A stretch of DNA of 64,000 nucleotides. It comes from Siniperca chuatsi. Its lineage: Eukaryota; Chordata; Actinopteri; Centrarchiformes; Sinipercidae. The notes beneath the pieces were generated by a model. That model was not told where the DNA came from. It saw only the letters and a list, made by a program, of their open reading frames with translations, and did no database searches. The position numbers and the translations under genes are program-made. Where the stretch lies: the NCBI RefSeq assembly GCF_020085105.1, contig NC_058051.1, positions 282,501 to 346,500 on the forward strand, in the 5' to 3' direction. This document shows, piece by piece, positions 23,532-33,275 of the stretch; position 1 is the first letter of the stretch; every line of letters starts with the position of its first letter.

Positions 23532-25337
23532 AAGACAGAAGTATTTCAGACATACGGTTGCATGCTATTCAGGCCATAATGAGAGAGCATTGTGCAAAGT
23601 AACACACAGAATATATTGCAAGTTCATTGTTACCCAAAACATCAGTTTTAATTTAGCTGTAGCACTTGCAGTTACATTGAATTTCTGAATGAAACATTTG
23701 ACACCATTTTTAAGATAATGCATGAGATGCTGTAGACACAGAGCAGGGGTGCAGTGATAAACAGAATTTAGGAAAATGTGAACTGGATGCAACCTGGTGG
23801 ATCTGAAGGTAGCAAGATTACTTTATGGTGGAAGAATTCACCAAGTGCAAAGAGCTTTGTTAAGAACATTCCTGTCATCCAAACTGTGGCAGGGATTTGA
23901 TCAGGTCTGCTTCCCCCTCTCCAAGCCCCGCCTCTATTCTCTTCATCCAATCAGCAGCTCAGCAACTACTCATCCATGTCTGAGGCACATCTCAAGCTTT
24001 ATCCTGTAATATTTCCCAAAATGATTTCCCTACATTACATCACTTCCTATAATGACATCATTTCCCTACATTACATCCCTTTCTATAGTTACATTATTTC
24101 CCAGCATTATTATATTATTTCAATTTGGAAAATATACTTAGGAAGAAATGACAAGCACAGAAAGAGACATTGGAAAATAAAAATACTGTATATCATATCA
24201 TATATAATAGCTAAAATCTAAAAATGCCTAACTATAAAACAGCACAAACCTGTCTGTCAGTGGAGAGCATCATCTGTATTAATTAAAAGATCATAATAAT
24301 TTTCCCACCATATATTTATGCATCCCCCTTTTTTCAAAGATGCCAAATAGATACAGTTGGGCAGCCATACTAGGCTAATGTCAATTTTAAATTTAAAATG
24401 ATCATTAGTTACAGCAATAGATTTAAAAAAAAATATGTCTGATTTCCACTTTATGTTTCTATCCTAACCACGTACCATAGTGATTTCTCTTAGATTTCCA
24501 GGTACACCATGTCAAATAAAAAAAGTAACATAGTACATTTCAGTGGGGGTGTTTACCAATCACAGCCACCGAATCATATGGCAGATGGCAGAACTGCACA
24601 GGTGTAAAATAGTCACGTTAATAGTTATGTTGTTTGCAAATCGTCTGCAAGTCAATGTTTTACTGCATTATGGAGTTCAGAGGGGTGTAAAGTAGAATAA
24701 ACTTTGGACTTCCTTCTGTAATGGCAAATTAATATTTTTCCTGTCTTTCACTTTTGAGATGAGATAGGACAAGCAGTTAGGGTTTTTTCTGTAATGAGCC
24801 CCCTGCATAGTAAAATTATGTTATTTTGAATTAAACCAAAAGGAAAAGCAATCCTCATTATACATATTTGTTGGGTCTCTGTAAATAATATTATAAAGAG
24901 TACAGTCTAGACCTGCTCTGTAGGAAAAGTGCAATGAGATAACTTCTGTTATGAATTGGCGCCATATAGATAAAACTGAATATCCAGAGAGGTCTCTTGG
25001 TTATCATCAGGGAGGTGGAAGATCTCTGCAGTTTTCATGGTACTTGTTCACCAGTCATATTCTCAGGTGTCGGTTCACTGTAAAAAAGAACACAATATTG
25101 TGTTTCTTGCACTTCTTGGTCAATCACGTTCTACTTACTCCAGTGGCGGAGCCAATTGTTCCCTCATCAGTTTGGGCCTCCTGCCATAGCCGGCAGGCAC
25201 GGCACTATGAACATGTGGCTCTACTTCATGTAGCTCCCGTCCCTTTATTAACTATTCTAATACCATAAACACTCATATATGCATGCTGTATATGTGCTTT
25301 ATTTTAGTATCATATTAAATGTGATGTTACCTTTTCA
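23532..25337 (-). other. 3' untranslated/flanking region of gene A
   Basis: The region is matched by 51863-54009 next to gene B, with indels (a ~430-bp stretch near 52410-52800 is present only at B). It contains a LINE 3' tail at 24868-24975 (ttgggtctctgtaaataata ... agataacttctgttatgaat). A ~60-codon frame at 23768-23950 (-) recurs in copies C and D but resembles no known protein. I found no further exon. Confidence 0.45.
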
Positions 25338-28300
25338 TTATAGGAGGTTGGAGACTTGGTTCCTGTATGGGTCGTTTTGATTATTGTAGCCCTCGTTGTT
25401 GATCCATGTAGAAATGTTGGTAAGATCGGTATTTGTCATGACTCCCTTGCCTTGAAGCAGGTTGAACCATGTCTTTACCATCTCTGTACTGTGTTGCTGA
25501 AAACTCTTTTCAAAAATGGCAAGCCTGGTTTTACTCTTCGTGCTGTTCTGAAAGTTGTTGAAGTTCTTCGTGCTATTCAAGTTGGATCTCACATTTGCAC
25601 CAAGGATCATCAGTTTGAAGGTGCCCTCAACATCATCTGTGCTTATGGTGGTAGCTAAGCATTTTCTGAAGGCTTTTGATGTGGTACTGGGAAACTCACG
25701 ATGTATTTCTGTAGGCACATAAACAGTTGGAAGTTCACTGCCATGATTTTTGCGCACACCAGGAATCAGTTTTTTATCTAGAGGCGATGAGTTTGTTGCC
25801 ACTTCAAGCATGGCTTCTGCTAATCTGCTATTCTGGTTCAATTTTCTAGCTTCCAATATACTATGAACCGGTGGCTGGTGATCTGCATTGATGAACTGTC
25901 CAATTCCAGGATTCTTTCTTGAAAATATTTTCCAGTTTTTGTACTTTTCAACTTCTCCAACCTTTTTCTTAAGTACAGCTTTCTTTTCTTTTATCGTTCT
26001 GACAGCTCCCTCTGCCATGTACCAGTCCCCTCCTCTGATTGCTTCAGTCCACTCTTTGCGCTTGACGAAAGACTCCCATTGGCCTGGGTGTCTGAGGAGA
26101 GTGTCGGCCTCCACAGATCGGAGGCGGTCTGCTTCCAAAGCGATCTCTTCTTCACTGGCCTCTGGTTTCATGCCTCTTGCCAAAGCATGAAACAGGCAGC
26201 TCTTGCCCTTGTTGACTATGCTCACTGGCTGGTTATTGATGGACACATCGTAATGGCCGTCTGGGTATTGGGCACTCTTTGGTCTGTAGATCAGTGTCAC
26301 AGTTTGACTGGCGGGTTCAGTGCCTGGGCTCAACTCCTGCATTTTGGTAAGTCTGCCATGGCTGTCCTCTGTTAGGATGACAACCTTAGTGCCAGTGGTT
26401 TCTGACAGGACTCTGATATCAAGAACAGTTCCCGCAGTCATGGGGTTCCTGATCTTTTCAGCATGTGACTGTGAGTGTTTACCTGCCTCTCCTGCAACTT
26501 TATGTTTAGAAATTGGCATGTATGCGATGTACCTGTTGTTCTGTCCAGCTCTGAGTTTTTCTGCTGTTCTGTCACTCTTTAAGCCAGTTCTTACATAACG
26601 GCCAATGACACCATTTACTTGGCCTTGAAGACGAGAAACAAAGTGACTGGAGAACTTCTGGTGGAACACTTCTACCAAAACGTCAGCCAATGTTGCACTG
26701 ATGGTGTCGGCTAAATCCTGCTTGAATTTCTTCAGTATCTCAGTGTCTGAAGCAGACAGCTCATTTACCTTCACTTTCTCTGAAAACCCTTTTTCTTTTG
26801 TAAATATATTCAGCTGTTTATGAAGGTCTTCGAAAAACCTGCCGGAGAGGCTGTGCACTGCAATGATGGCGTCTCCTGCCAGTGTTGCCATGTGAAAAGC
26901 TTGGATGGCTGTCAGAATTCCACGTGCTATTCCTTTGGCCTCGGCTTTAACTTTGTCAATCACTGTGGACAAGGACGAGTTAATCTTTTTCTGCCAGCTG
27001 AGGTCTGCATAGAATGGCTGTACTGCAGTGTTGCTTAAGTTTCTGAAAATGGCCAGCAGTTCACTCTTTCTGTTTTCATCCTCCAGGAGATCACGAAGTT
27101 GCTTTTTATCCTCAAGGTGTGAGAGGATAATGGAGTCTACCAACGTAGCCAAGGGCTCTTTTTCTATGTTGGATTTCACGTCGTCAACAATTCCCTTTTC
27201 CAGCTCATTTTTGATGCCGTTTAGTATTTGTGTCAGTATTTCCTCTTCTACCTTCCCCAATCCATAGGTAATGATTTCCTCTACCATTTTTTTAGCAGTG
27301 TGTTTTACTGCATTCTTCACATTTGTCTTTGCGACAACACTTAAACCATCTTTAACCTGTCTGGAGAGAAACTTTGGCATAGACTTCAGTTGTTTGCCGA
27401 ATCCCTTAATTAACATTTTAGAAGCTTTGATGCCCTTTGCAATCAGCTTTCCAACCCCAAACCCAATGAGAGATACACCTATAGAAATGGCTTTTTCTAT
27501 AGCCCATGCTTTCCAGCTGAATTCTCCTGTCACCATGGACTCTATGCCATAGATGCAGTCTGATATTCCTTCAGTGATGAGTCCCATGCCGACTTGAGCC
27601 AATGTACCAAATGTAAATGCAGTGAGCAGTGCTCCTCCAATAATCTGTAAAACTCCAAGACAGAATACCAGCAGAGCTTCCCATGGGAAACGAGGCTCCT
27701 CTTCCACAGAAAATACATATTGCAATCCTTGACTGTAGAGGTTGTAGGCTTCCACTTGTAGATCTTCGTCAGCACTCGACACCAGGGAGAAGATTGGTAA
27801 TTTTTTTATCCTTGCATCCCTCCCTCTTTCTTTTATTTCATCCAGCTTTTGGATGGCCTCACTAATGTTTTTGTCAAAGTAACTCAACATGCTGCACTTG
27901 GTTGTTAACTGTTTTTCAAGGCTGGTTGGGTTACTGTTGGCTGAGTCTGCAGAGGACATCTTTACAAACTGCAGACAGACCATGGATTCCTCACTAAGAT
28001 ACTTCAGAGACTCCTGTGCCTTCATTAGATCATCTCTGGCCTTAGTGAGGTAATCTGCATTTTGCTGCTTTATAGTGCAGTACGCATGACTGTAAAAAGC
28101 TATGGCTGCCCAACTTTCATCTTGTTTCATGGCTTTTTCAAATAGCCTGGTGCTGACGTCCCATTGTTTTTCACTCAGCGCGATATTTCCAAACTTGATG
28201 TAGTGATAAATGCTAGAACACGGTGAAGTCTGACTTTGAGACTGACTTTTTGCCAATGACAAATCAGCCTTCAAACTCTTTTGCAATTCATTTCTCTTCA

Positions 28301-31300
28301 ACTGGTCAATTTCTTCTGATTTAGTTTGCAACCATATCCCCCAGAACTCATTCATGATGGCAACAACAGCTCTTTTGTCATCTACATCTGTGATCTTATG
28401 AATATCTTGAAGAGTTCTGACATACTCTGAAAACAGGTCCTCCCGCAGTTTCAACTCCGTGACATCGTTCATCATGTGATTTATCTTTTCTGCTGCCAGT
28501 CTATCCCTTGTGCTCTTAGCTTCCTCCAGAGAAGACGCTGTCCTGAAAGACTGCTGCAGGTGTTCAGTGGACATGATTACCTGAGCAGATCCAGGTTTAC
28601 CTTTGCGTGCGGTTCGACCAAAAGCCTGGAGTTCCACTCTTGTGTTCTCAGAAAGGAAGGAGAGGATCACAAATAATCCTCCATTGTTGTTCACCTGTTT
28701 AGACACTTTTATGTCTGTGCCACGCCCGGCAAGGTTTGTGGCGACAATGACATCACCAGGAAGCAGTTCCTTATCTATTTTGCTCAAACTGTCTCTGTCG
28801 CTGCGGCAGTAGAGAATGATTTCACCTGGGATACTGCCTTTCAGCTCTTCATAGATCTCTTTAGCTTTGTTGATGGTTTCACAGATCACCAGGGCTGCTC
28901 TTCCATCTCTGTATGAATTTGAGGAAATCTGAGCCATAACCACACGTTTTAGTTCAGATTTCCACTCTTCAGCTGAGGTCTTCAGAGTACCTTGGACCTC
29001 AAATAACTTCTTCCTGTTGAATGTTGGCATTTTGCAGGCACAGAGATTTGGATATAGGTCCTGCAAAAACAGCATGTCTGTTTTGCTCCCAAGTGTCCCC
29101 GTGGTTCCATATATTTTCCCATGGTACTTTTCAAAAAAGGAAATGTTGGAAACATAGTTTGTCACTATTGAAATTGTGCTCAGTTTGATTTTGTGTTTAA
29201 TCTCAACAAACTGCTGCAGACCATCACCCCATTTCTTATTCAGTTCCACAATACCAGTTGATCTGAAATCCACTGGACAGACGTTGTCGTTTTCTACAAC
29301 ATATTCACGTCCTTGCTTCAGTTGCCTTGCCAGAAAAGCATTCTGAACCCACACTGATACTTTCTTCTCCACCAGATTCTTCAAGAATCCAGGAATGCTG
29401 ATTTTGTCTTCATTGTTTGTACATGGGGTGTACTGAATCTTCTCTGAGATCATTTCTGCAATTGGCTTGATGAGAATTTCTTCTGAGTCATAGAGAGAAC
29501 AACACAAGCCTTCCTCCAAGACAAGAAATGTAAGCTCTGAAATGTCCTGGTTGTTGTACAGGCTGCGCTTTCTCAGACAGAGCAACCCCTTGTCGTCTAA
29601 AGTGTAAACAGTAAAACCATAGGGGACATAGTGCTCAAATTCTTGGAAAAAATCTACCACAGCATCCTGACTCACTGTTTTCAGTTTCCTCAGAAGTTCA
29701 TCCATTTCACTTTTGTAGATATCCTCTGTAAATCCTTTTGGCACAGTGTTGGATTCTTCAGCGATGCGTAAAATGTCCATTGGATCACTAATATCAGTTT
29801 CCTCTGTGTCTATTGAGTCAAAGATGGTCTTGAAGAATGAAGCAGGAGGACCCTGTACAAATGTCTGGTGTCCTGCAGACAGGAAGCCATACTGGCTGAC
29901 GTGGCCCCAGATCATGGCCAGAATAATGTTCAAGTGCTGCATGGAGACCATGGGACTGGACAGGTAGGTCAGCTGCACTCCCTGATCCAGTAGCAGTGAG
30001 TCCACTTCATCGATTATGATGCACTGATAGCTGCGATCAGGCCTCACATCCTTCATTTCAAATATCTGGCGAAGGTGATCTGCAGCGAAGGCTTCGATAG
30101 TTCCATAGACCACGTCCTTCTGGTAGCATTTTTTTCGATCTTCATCTTTGGTTTTATTTGTGTTTGTGTCAGCTGTCACACCAAAGTACTTGTAGAAGTT
30201 GGTCCATTCTTCTGCATCTCTTTGACATAACACAGAAGAGCTGGACACCACATCTACTTTTTCACCCCGAAGCGCACGCAGCACTGCAAACATTGCTATG
30301 ACACAAGACTTCCCTTCTCCAGTGCCCATCTCCAGGAGCTTCCCAGTGTCAGACAAGACCAAGAGGCACCAGCTGATCATCTGAGTGGCTCTGGGCCACC
30401 ACTTCCCTTCAAAGTTGTGCAGGTGCGCAGCATTGCATAAGACTGCCAGGAACTCCTGAAGGTCTTCTGTGTCCCTGCTGTGACTCAGATTCCTAGCTCG
30501 CTGTACATCTGTGTGGTTTTCAATTTCCCCGGTTTTGATCAGATTTGATACATGAGTTACTATACTGTATGATTTACTCAGTGTTTGTTCATCAATATCT
30601 TTCATCTGCCGTATTTCGTCAAAAAGAGTGTCAATGCTTTTTATTTTCTCGTCTCTGAGGCTCTTTTCTAAATGCTGGATCAGTTCCTCAGTTCCAGATG
30701 AATCTAAGAGCTTAAGGAGAGATTGGTTGTTCTCATCTGTCCATTTGGAAGACACCTGATATGTTGCCATTAAATGTAAAATCTTCATGATGGAAATACA
30801 GTCTTCATCATGATGGTGGTCAGTCAGTGCTCCAAGGAGGTTTAAGACCTCTACGGGTGACCAGAGTCTTTGTGTTTCAAGATTTGAAACCATCTGCAAG
30901 AGTTCCTTGGTTTGTGCTTTTGAGGCTTGGAAATGCTCCACACAGGCAAATAAAATCTCCAAACACCATTTGCCGGCTGGAGATGTCCCGTTTTTCTCAC
31001 TTTCTGTTTCTTCAGTAACCACTCTCAGGAGATTCTCAAGAAACGTCAGAACAAAGACCTCATCAGAAGCCAATCCCTTTCCAGTAATTTTCTTTGAGAT
31101 GGTGATGATTTTATTGTCAGTGTTTGTGTCTTTGTTTAGGTTGGTGTGGAGCACCTGAAAAAGAGCCTTAATAAACCTGTTTCTCAGTTCCATATCTTCA
31201 CTGTGAAATTTACCCATGAGGCTTTGCAGGACCTCTGCAGCAAACACCAGGGAATCATTGTCCTTGAGCCTTGAAAGTTGCAGATTATGGGAAGAACTGA

Positions 31301-33275
31301 GACTTTGTTCTTCAATGATAAATCCACGACTAAGCTGAGGGTTCCCTGTTTCCATCACCTCTATGCCATACTGAAAGTAATCAGAGACGAAGTCATTGAT
31401 GATACCGTACACAATGTCCGCTTCATAGACATCCCTGTATGATGCATTCGTTTTCTTCAAGTTTGTGTTGACAGAAATTCCAAGGTGTTTGTAGAAGTCA
31501 GACCACTCCTTAGTTCGCTCCTCTGCGTGAACGTCAGAGCTCAGCACAATGTCCAGTTTGTTTCCCATGCAGACTTGTGCGGCTGCAAACATGGCTGTGA
31601 CACATGAGTCTTCTTCCACCCCAACCAGTTGTAGCGCTCCACTCTTCTCAGTCAGCACCAATGCACACCACCGCAGCATCTGCCTTCCTGTGGGCCACCA
31701 GCCTTTTGTGTCAAAAACTGCTTTGCAGAGCTGAGACAGAGAGTTCTGTATGTTGTCTGCATTCAAGGTTACACATTTAAAGGAATCTTTCATAAATGGT
31801 GCATCTTTTGGTGCATTTTCTGAATATTGCCGGACGCCACTGGTAATGTTTTTTATCATATCAGTCACAGAATCATCCAAATTCCATAACATTTTTAATT
31901 CTGCTAGAGCTGCAACTAGACTGCTCTCATCTTCCCTTCTGACAGTCTTTTGGAAATCCTGATGAAATCTCTCAGGGCCAGCAAAGTCAAGAGCTTGGAT
32001 GAGAGAGCGTCCGGACTCATCCGTCCACTCTGGCGATATGTCGTACACTTGTACCAATGTAAGGACTTCAGTTATTGAAACATCCTCTGCATATTTCTGT
32101 GACAGTGCTTTGAGCAGAGTCACCGCCTCCGTTGGGGTCCAATGGTTTGTTTGCACAAGTCTGAGGAGCATTTCAGTGGATTCTGAATGGGTTTCTTTGC
32201 CATTTAGTTGTGTGAGTGTGGATAAGAGAAGCTTCAAGCACTGCATTTCCATCTTTAAAATGAACACAGAGGCTCTTTCAACTGCATTCTGCAGTGATGA
32301 TGTGAGGGTGCTCAGGAATTCTATAAGAAAGAGCTGCTCAGTAGAAAGCTCGTGTTCAGCCCATTGTTTGGCTATGACGACTGCGTCAGTATCAGAGCTG
32401 CCGTAGTCAGTGAAAAAGTGCATCAGGTTCACATACAGGGCTTGAGTCAGCAGGAAACTCTCAAAAACATCACATGCTGATTGGCTGATGGACTCCACCA
32501 GGGACTGCACACGACTGGAGATGCTTTGTAGGGAAACTCCCTCGGATATCTCCAGAGACAAGGCACACAGCTCTGTGAGGAACACCTGAGTGTGCTGCAG
32601 AGTACTGAGGGATGGGGGAGCACTAATCCATTCATCAAACAGCAGTTTGTCCAGGACTGACACGATCTTCCCCAGCTGATCAGCTGTCAGCTGAGTGAGA
32701 CTGAGATCTGGAACTGGGAAACTGCATTTCAAAGAGAGGATTTCTAGAAGCTCATCACTGCCTGATTCATAGTTAGCCTCAAACTCATCCAGATGCCATA
32801 TTAGAACGTCTCGCTTGGACTCATATTCTTCTGAAATGTCGCTGCTCAGTTGTTTCTCCTGCTGCTCGTTGGCTCGTTGGTGGGATTCTTGAAGTCTTTG
32901 ATTCAGTTCTTCTTGTCTCTTCTTCTCTTCAGCCTCTCTTGCTCTTTGCTGTTCTTTCATCTGTCTCTCCTCTTCTCTTCTCCTCTCCTCCTCTCTCCTC
33001 TGTCGCTCCTCTTCTCTTCTCTTCTCTTCCTCTCTCCTCTTTCGCTCCTCTTCTCTTCTCTTCTCCTCTTGCTCATTAAAGCAATAATTACATTCGTACA
33101 TATTATCGTAGCCAACTGGTCTGTAGTATTCACCTCCATTGAACACATATACGTACCGCCCATGAACAGTACTTTTGTATAAATCATCAAAGGATTTGCA
33201 TGGAGGCAGGACTTTATTGCACTTGCAGCATCTCAGGCGGTCGCCCATGTTACATTCTGATGGTACGTTCCCCAT
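25338..33275 (-). CDS. giant SecA-like multidomain ATPase with toxin-like C-terminus, copy A (2645 aa)
   Basis: This is one uninterrupted exon. Residues 2-6 GNVPS fit an N-myristoylation signal, with Cys8 nearby. C16/C19 and C62/C65 form a CxxC...CxxC zinc-ribbon-like module. Residues 68-128 are an E/R-rich coil. Residues ~500-660 are a degenerate SecA-like ATPase module. A second, complete one spans ~938-1570: Walker A GTGEGKS (984-990), Walker B DEVD (1089-1092), GTTGT (1390-1394), ATNLAGRGTD (1512-1521) and GRTARKGKPG (1553-1562). Motif order and spacing follow bacterial SecA, which drives protein export. Residues ~1685-1770 are TPR-like and 1864-1945 are hydrophobic. GHYD (2340-2343) followed by CLFHAL (C2360) suggests a permuted OTU-type peptidase. 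DHQPP (2465-2469) and IH (2524-2525) suggest an HNH-like nuclease. The start has good Kozak context (GAAATGG). An animal SecA is unexpected, so the function is unknown. Export, defence or toxin roles are inference. Confidence 0.85.
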   Translation of the reverse strand: MGNVPSECNMGDRLRCCKCNKVLPPCKSFDDLYKSTVHGRYVYVFNGGEYYRPVGYDNMYECNYCFNEQEEKRREEERKRREEEKRREEERQRREEERRREEERQMKEQQRAREAEEKKRQEELNQRLQESHQRANEQQEKQLSSDISEEYESKRDVLIWHLDEFEANYESGSDELLEILSLKCSFPVPDLSLTQLTADQLGKIVSVLDKLLFDEWISAPPSLSTLQHTQVFLTELCALSLEISEGVSLQSISSRVQSLVESISQSACDVFESFLLTQALYVNLMHFFTDYGSSDTDAVVIAKQWAEHELSTEQLFLIEFLSTLTSSLQNAVERASVFILKMEMQCLKLLLSTLTQLNGKETHSESTEMLLRLVQTNHWTPTEAVTLLKALSQKYAEDVSITEVLTLVQVYDISPEWTDESGRSLIQALDFAGPERFHQDFQKTVRREDESSLVAALAELKMLWNLDDSVTDMIKNITSGVRQYSENAPKDAPFMKDSFKCVTLNADNIQNSLSQLCKAVFDTKGWWPTGRQMLRWCALVLTEKSGALQLVGVEEDSCVTAMFAAAQVCMGNKLDIVLSSDVHAEERTKEWSDFYKHLGISVNTNLKKTNASYRDVYEADIVYGIINDFVSDYFQYGIEVMETGNPQLSRGFIIEEQSLSSSHNLQLSRLKDNDSLVFAAEVLQSLMGKFHSEDMELRNRFIKALFQVLHTNLNKDTNTDNKIITISKKITGKGLASDEVFVLTFLENLLRVVTEETESEKNGTSPAGKWCLEILFACVEHFQASKAQTKELLQMVSNLETQRLWSPVEVLNLLGALTDHHHDEDCISIMKILHLMATYQVSSKWTDENNQSLLKLLDSSGTEELIQHLEKSLRDEKIKSIDTLFDEIRQMKDIDEQTLSKSYSIVTHVSNLIKTGEIENHTDVQRARNLSHSRDTEDLQEFLAVLCNAAHLHNFEGKWWPRATQMISWCLLVLSDTGKLLEMGTGEGKSCVIAMFAVLRALRGEKVDVVSSSSVLCQRDAEEWTNFYKYFGVTADTNTNKTKDEDRKKCYQKDVVYGTIEAFAADHLRQIFEMKDVRPDRSYQCIIIDEVDSLLLDQGVQLTYLSSPMVSMQHLNIILAMIWGHVSQYGFLSAGHQTFVQGPPASFFKTIFDSIDTEETDISDPMDILRIAEESNTVPKGFTEDIYKSEMDELLRKLKTVSQDAVVDFFQEFEHYVPYGFTVYTLDDKGLLCLRKRSLYNNQDISELTFLVLEEGLCCSLYDSEEILIKPIAEMISEKIQYTPCTNNEDKISIPGFLKNLVEKKVSVWVQNAFLARQLKQGREYVVENDNVCPVDFRSTGIVELNKKWGDGLQQFVEIKHKIKLSTISIVTNYVSNISFFEKYHGKIYGTTGTLGSKTDMLFLQDLYPNLCACKMPTFNRKKLFEVQGTLKTSAEEWKSELKRVVMAQISSNSYRDGRAALVICETINKAKEIYEELKGSIPGEIILYCRSDRDSLSKIDKELLPGDVIVATNLAGRGTDIKVSKQVNNNGGLFVILSFLSENTRVELQAFGRTARKGKPGSAQVIMSTEHLQQSFRTASSLEEAKSTRDRLAAEKINHMMNDVTELKLREDLFSEYVRTLQDIHKITDVDDKRAVVAIMNEFWGIWLQTKSEEIDQLKRNELQKSLKADLSLAKSQSQSQTSPCSSIYHYIKFGNIALSEKQWDVSTRLFEKAMKQDESWAAIAFYSHAYCTIKQQNADYLTKARDDLMKAQESLKYLSEESMVCLQFVKMSSADSANSNPTSLEKQLTTKCSMLSYFDKNISEAIQKLDEIKERGRDARIKKLPIFSLVSSADEDLQVEAYNLYSQGLQYVFSVEEEPRFPWEALLVFCLGVLQIIGGALLTAFTFGTLAQVGMGLITEGISDCIYGIESMVTGEFSWKAWAIEKAISIGVSLIGFGVGKLIAKGIKASKMLIKGFGKQLKSMPKFLSRQVKDGLSVVAKTNVKNAVKHTAKKMVEEIITYGLGKVEEEILTQILNGIKNELEKGIVDDVKSNIEKEPLATLVDSIILSHLEDKKQLRDLLEDENRKSELLAIFRNLSNTAVQPFYADLSWQKKINSSLSTVIDKVKAEAKGIARGILTAIQAFHMATLAGDAIIAVHSLSGRFFEDLHKQLNIFTKEKGFSEKVKVNELSASDTEILKKFKQDLADTISATLADVLVEVFHQKFSSHFVSRLQGQVNGVIGRYVRTGLKSDRTAEKLRAGQNNRYIAYMPISKHKVAGEAGKHSQSHAEKIRNPMTAGTVLDIRVLSETTGTKVVILTEDSHGRLTKMQELSPGTEPASQTVTLIYRPKSAQYPDGHYDVSINNQPVSIVNKGKSCLFHALARGMKPEASEEEIALEADRLRSVEADTLLRHPGQWESFVKRKEWTEAIRGGDWYMAEGAVRTIKEKKAVLKKKVGEVEKYKNWKIFSRKNPGIGQFINADHQPPVHSILEARKLNQNSRLAEAMLEVATNSSPLDKKLIPGVRKNHGSELPTVYVPTEIHREFPSTTSKAFRKCLATTISTDDVEGTFKLMILGANVRSNLNSTKNFNNFQNSTKSKTRLAIFEKSFQQHSTEMVKTWFNLLQGKGVMTNTDLTNISTWINNEGYNNQNDPYRNQVSNLL

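Noticed and set aside
25356-33182. Many 60-135-codon plus-strand frames across the SecA-like genes (same set at 54028-61905)
   Set aside because: They are antisense shadows of the long minus-strand genes. They recur identically in both copies only because the genes do, and they show no recognisable domains.
25338-33275. Bacterial contamination as the source of the SecA-like genes
   Set aside because: The genes are embedded in fish repeats, have a splice acceptor in the leader and a polyadenylation signal, and occur in four related copies within one segmental duplication.
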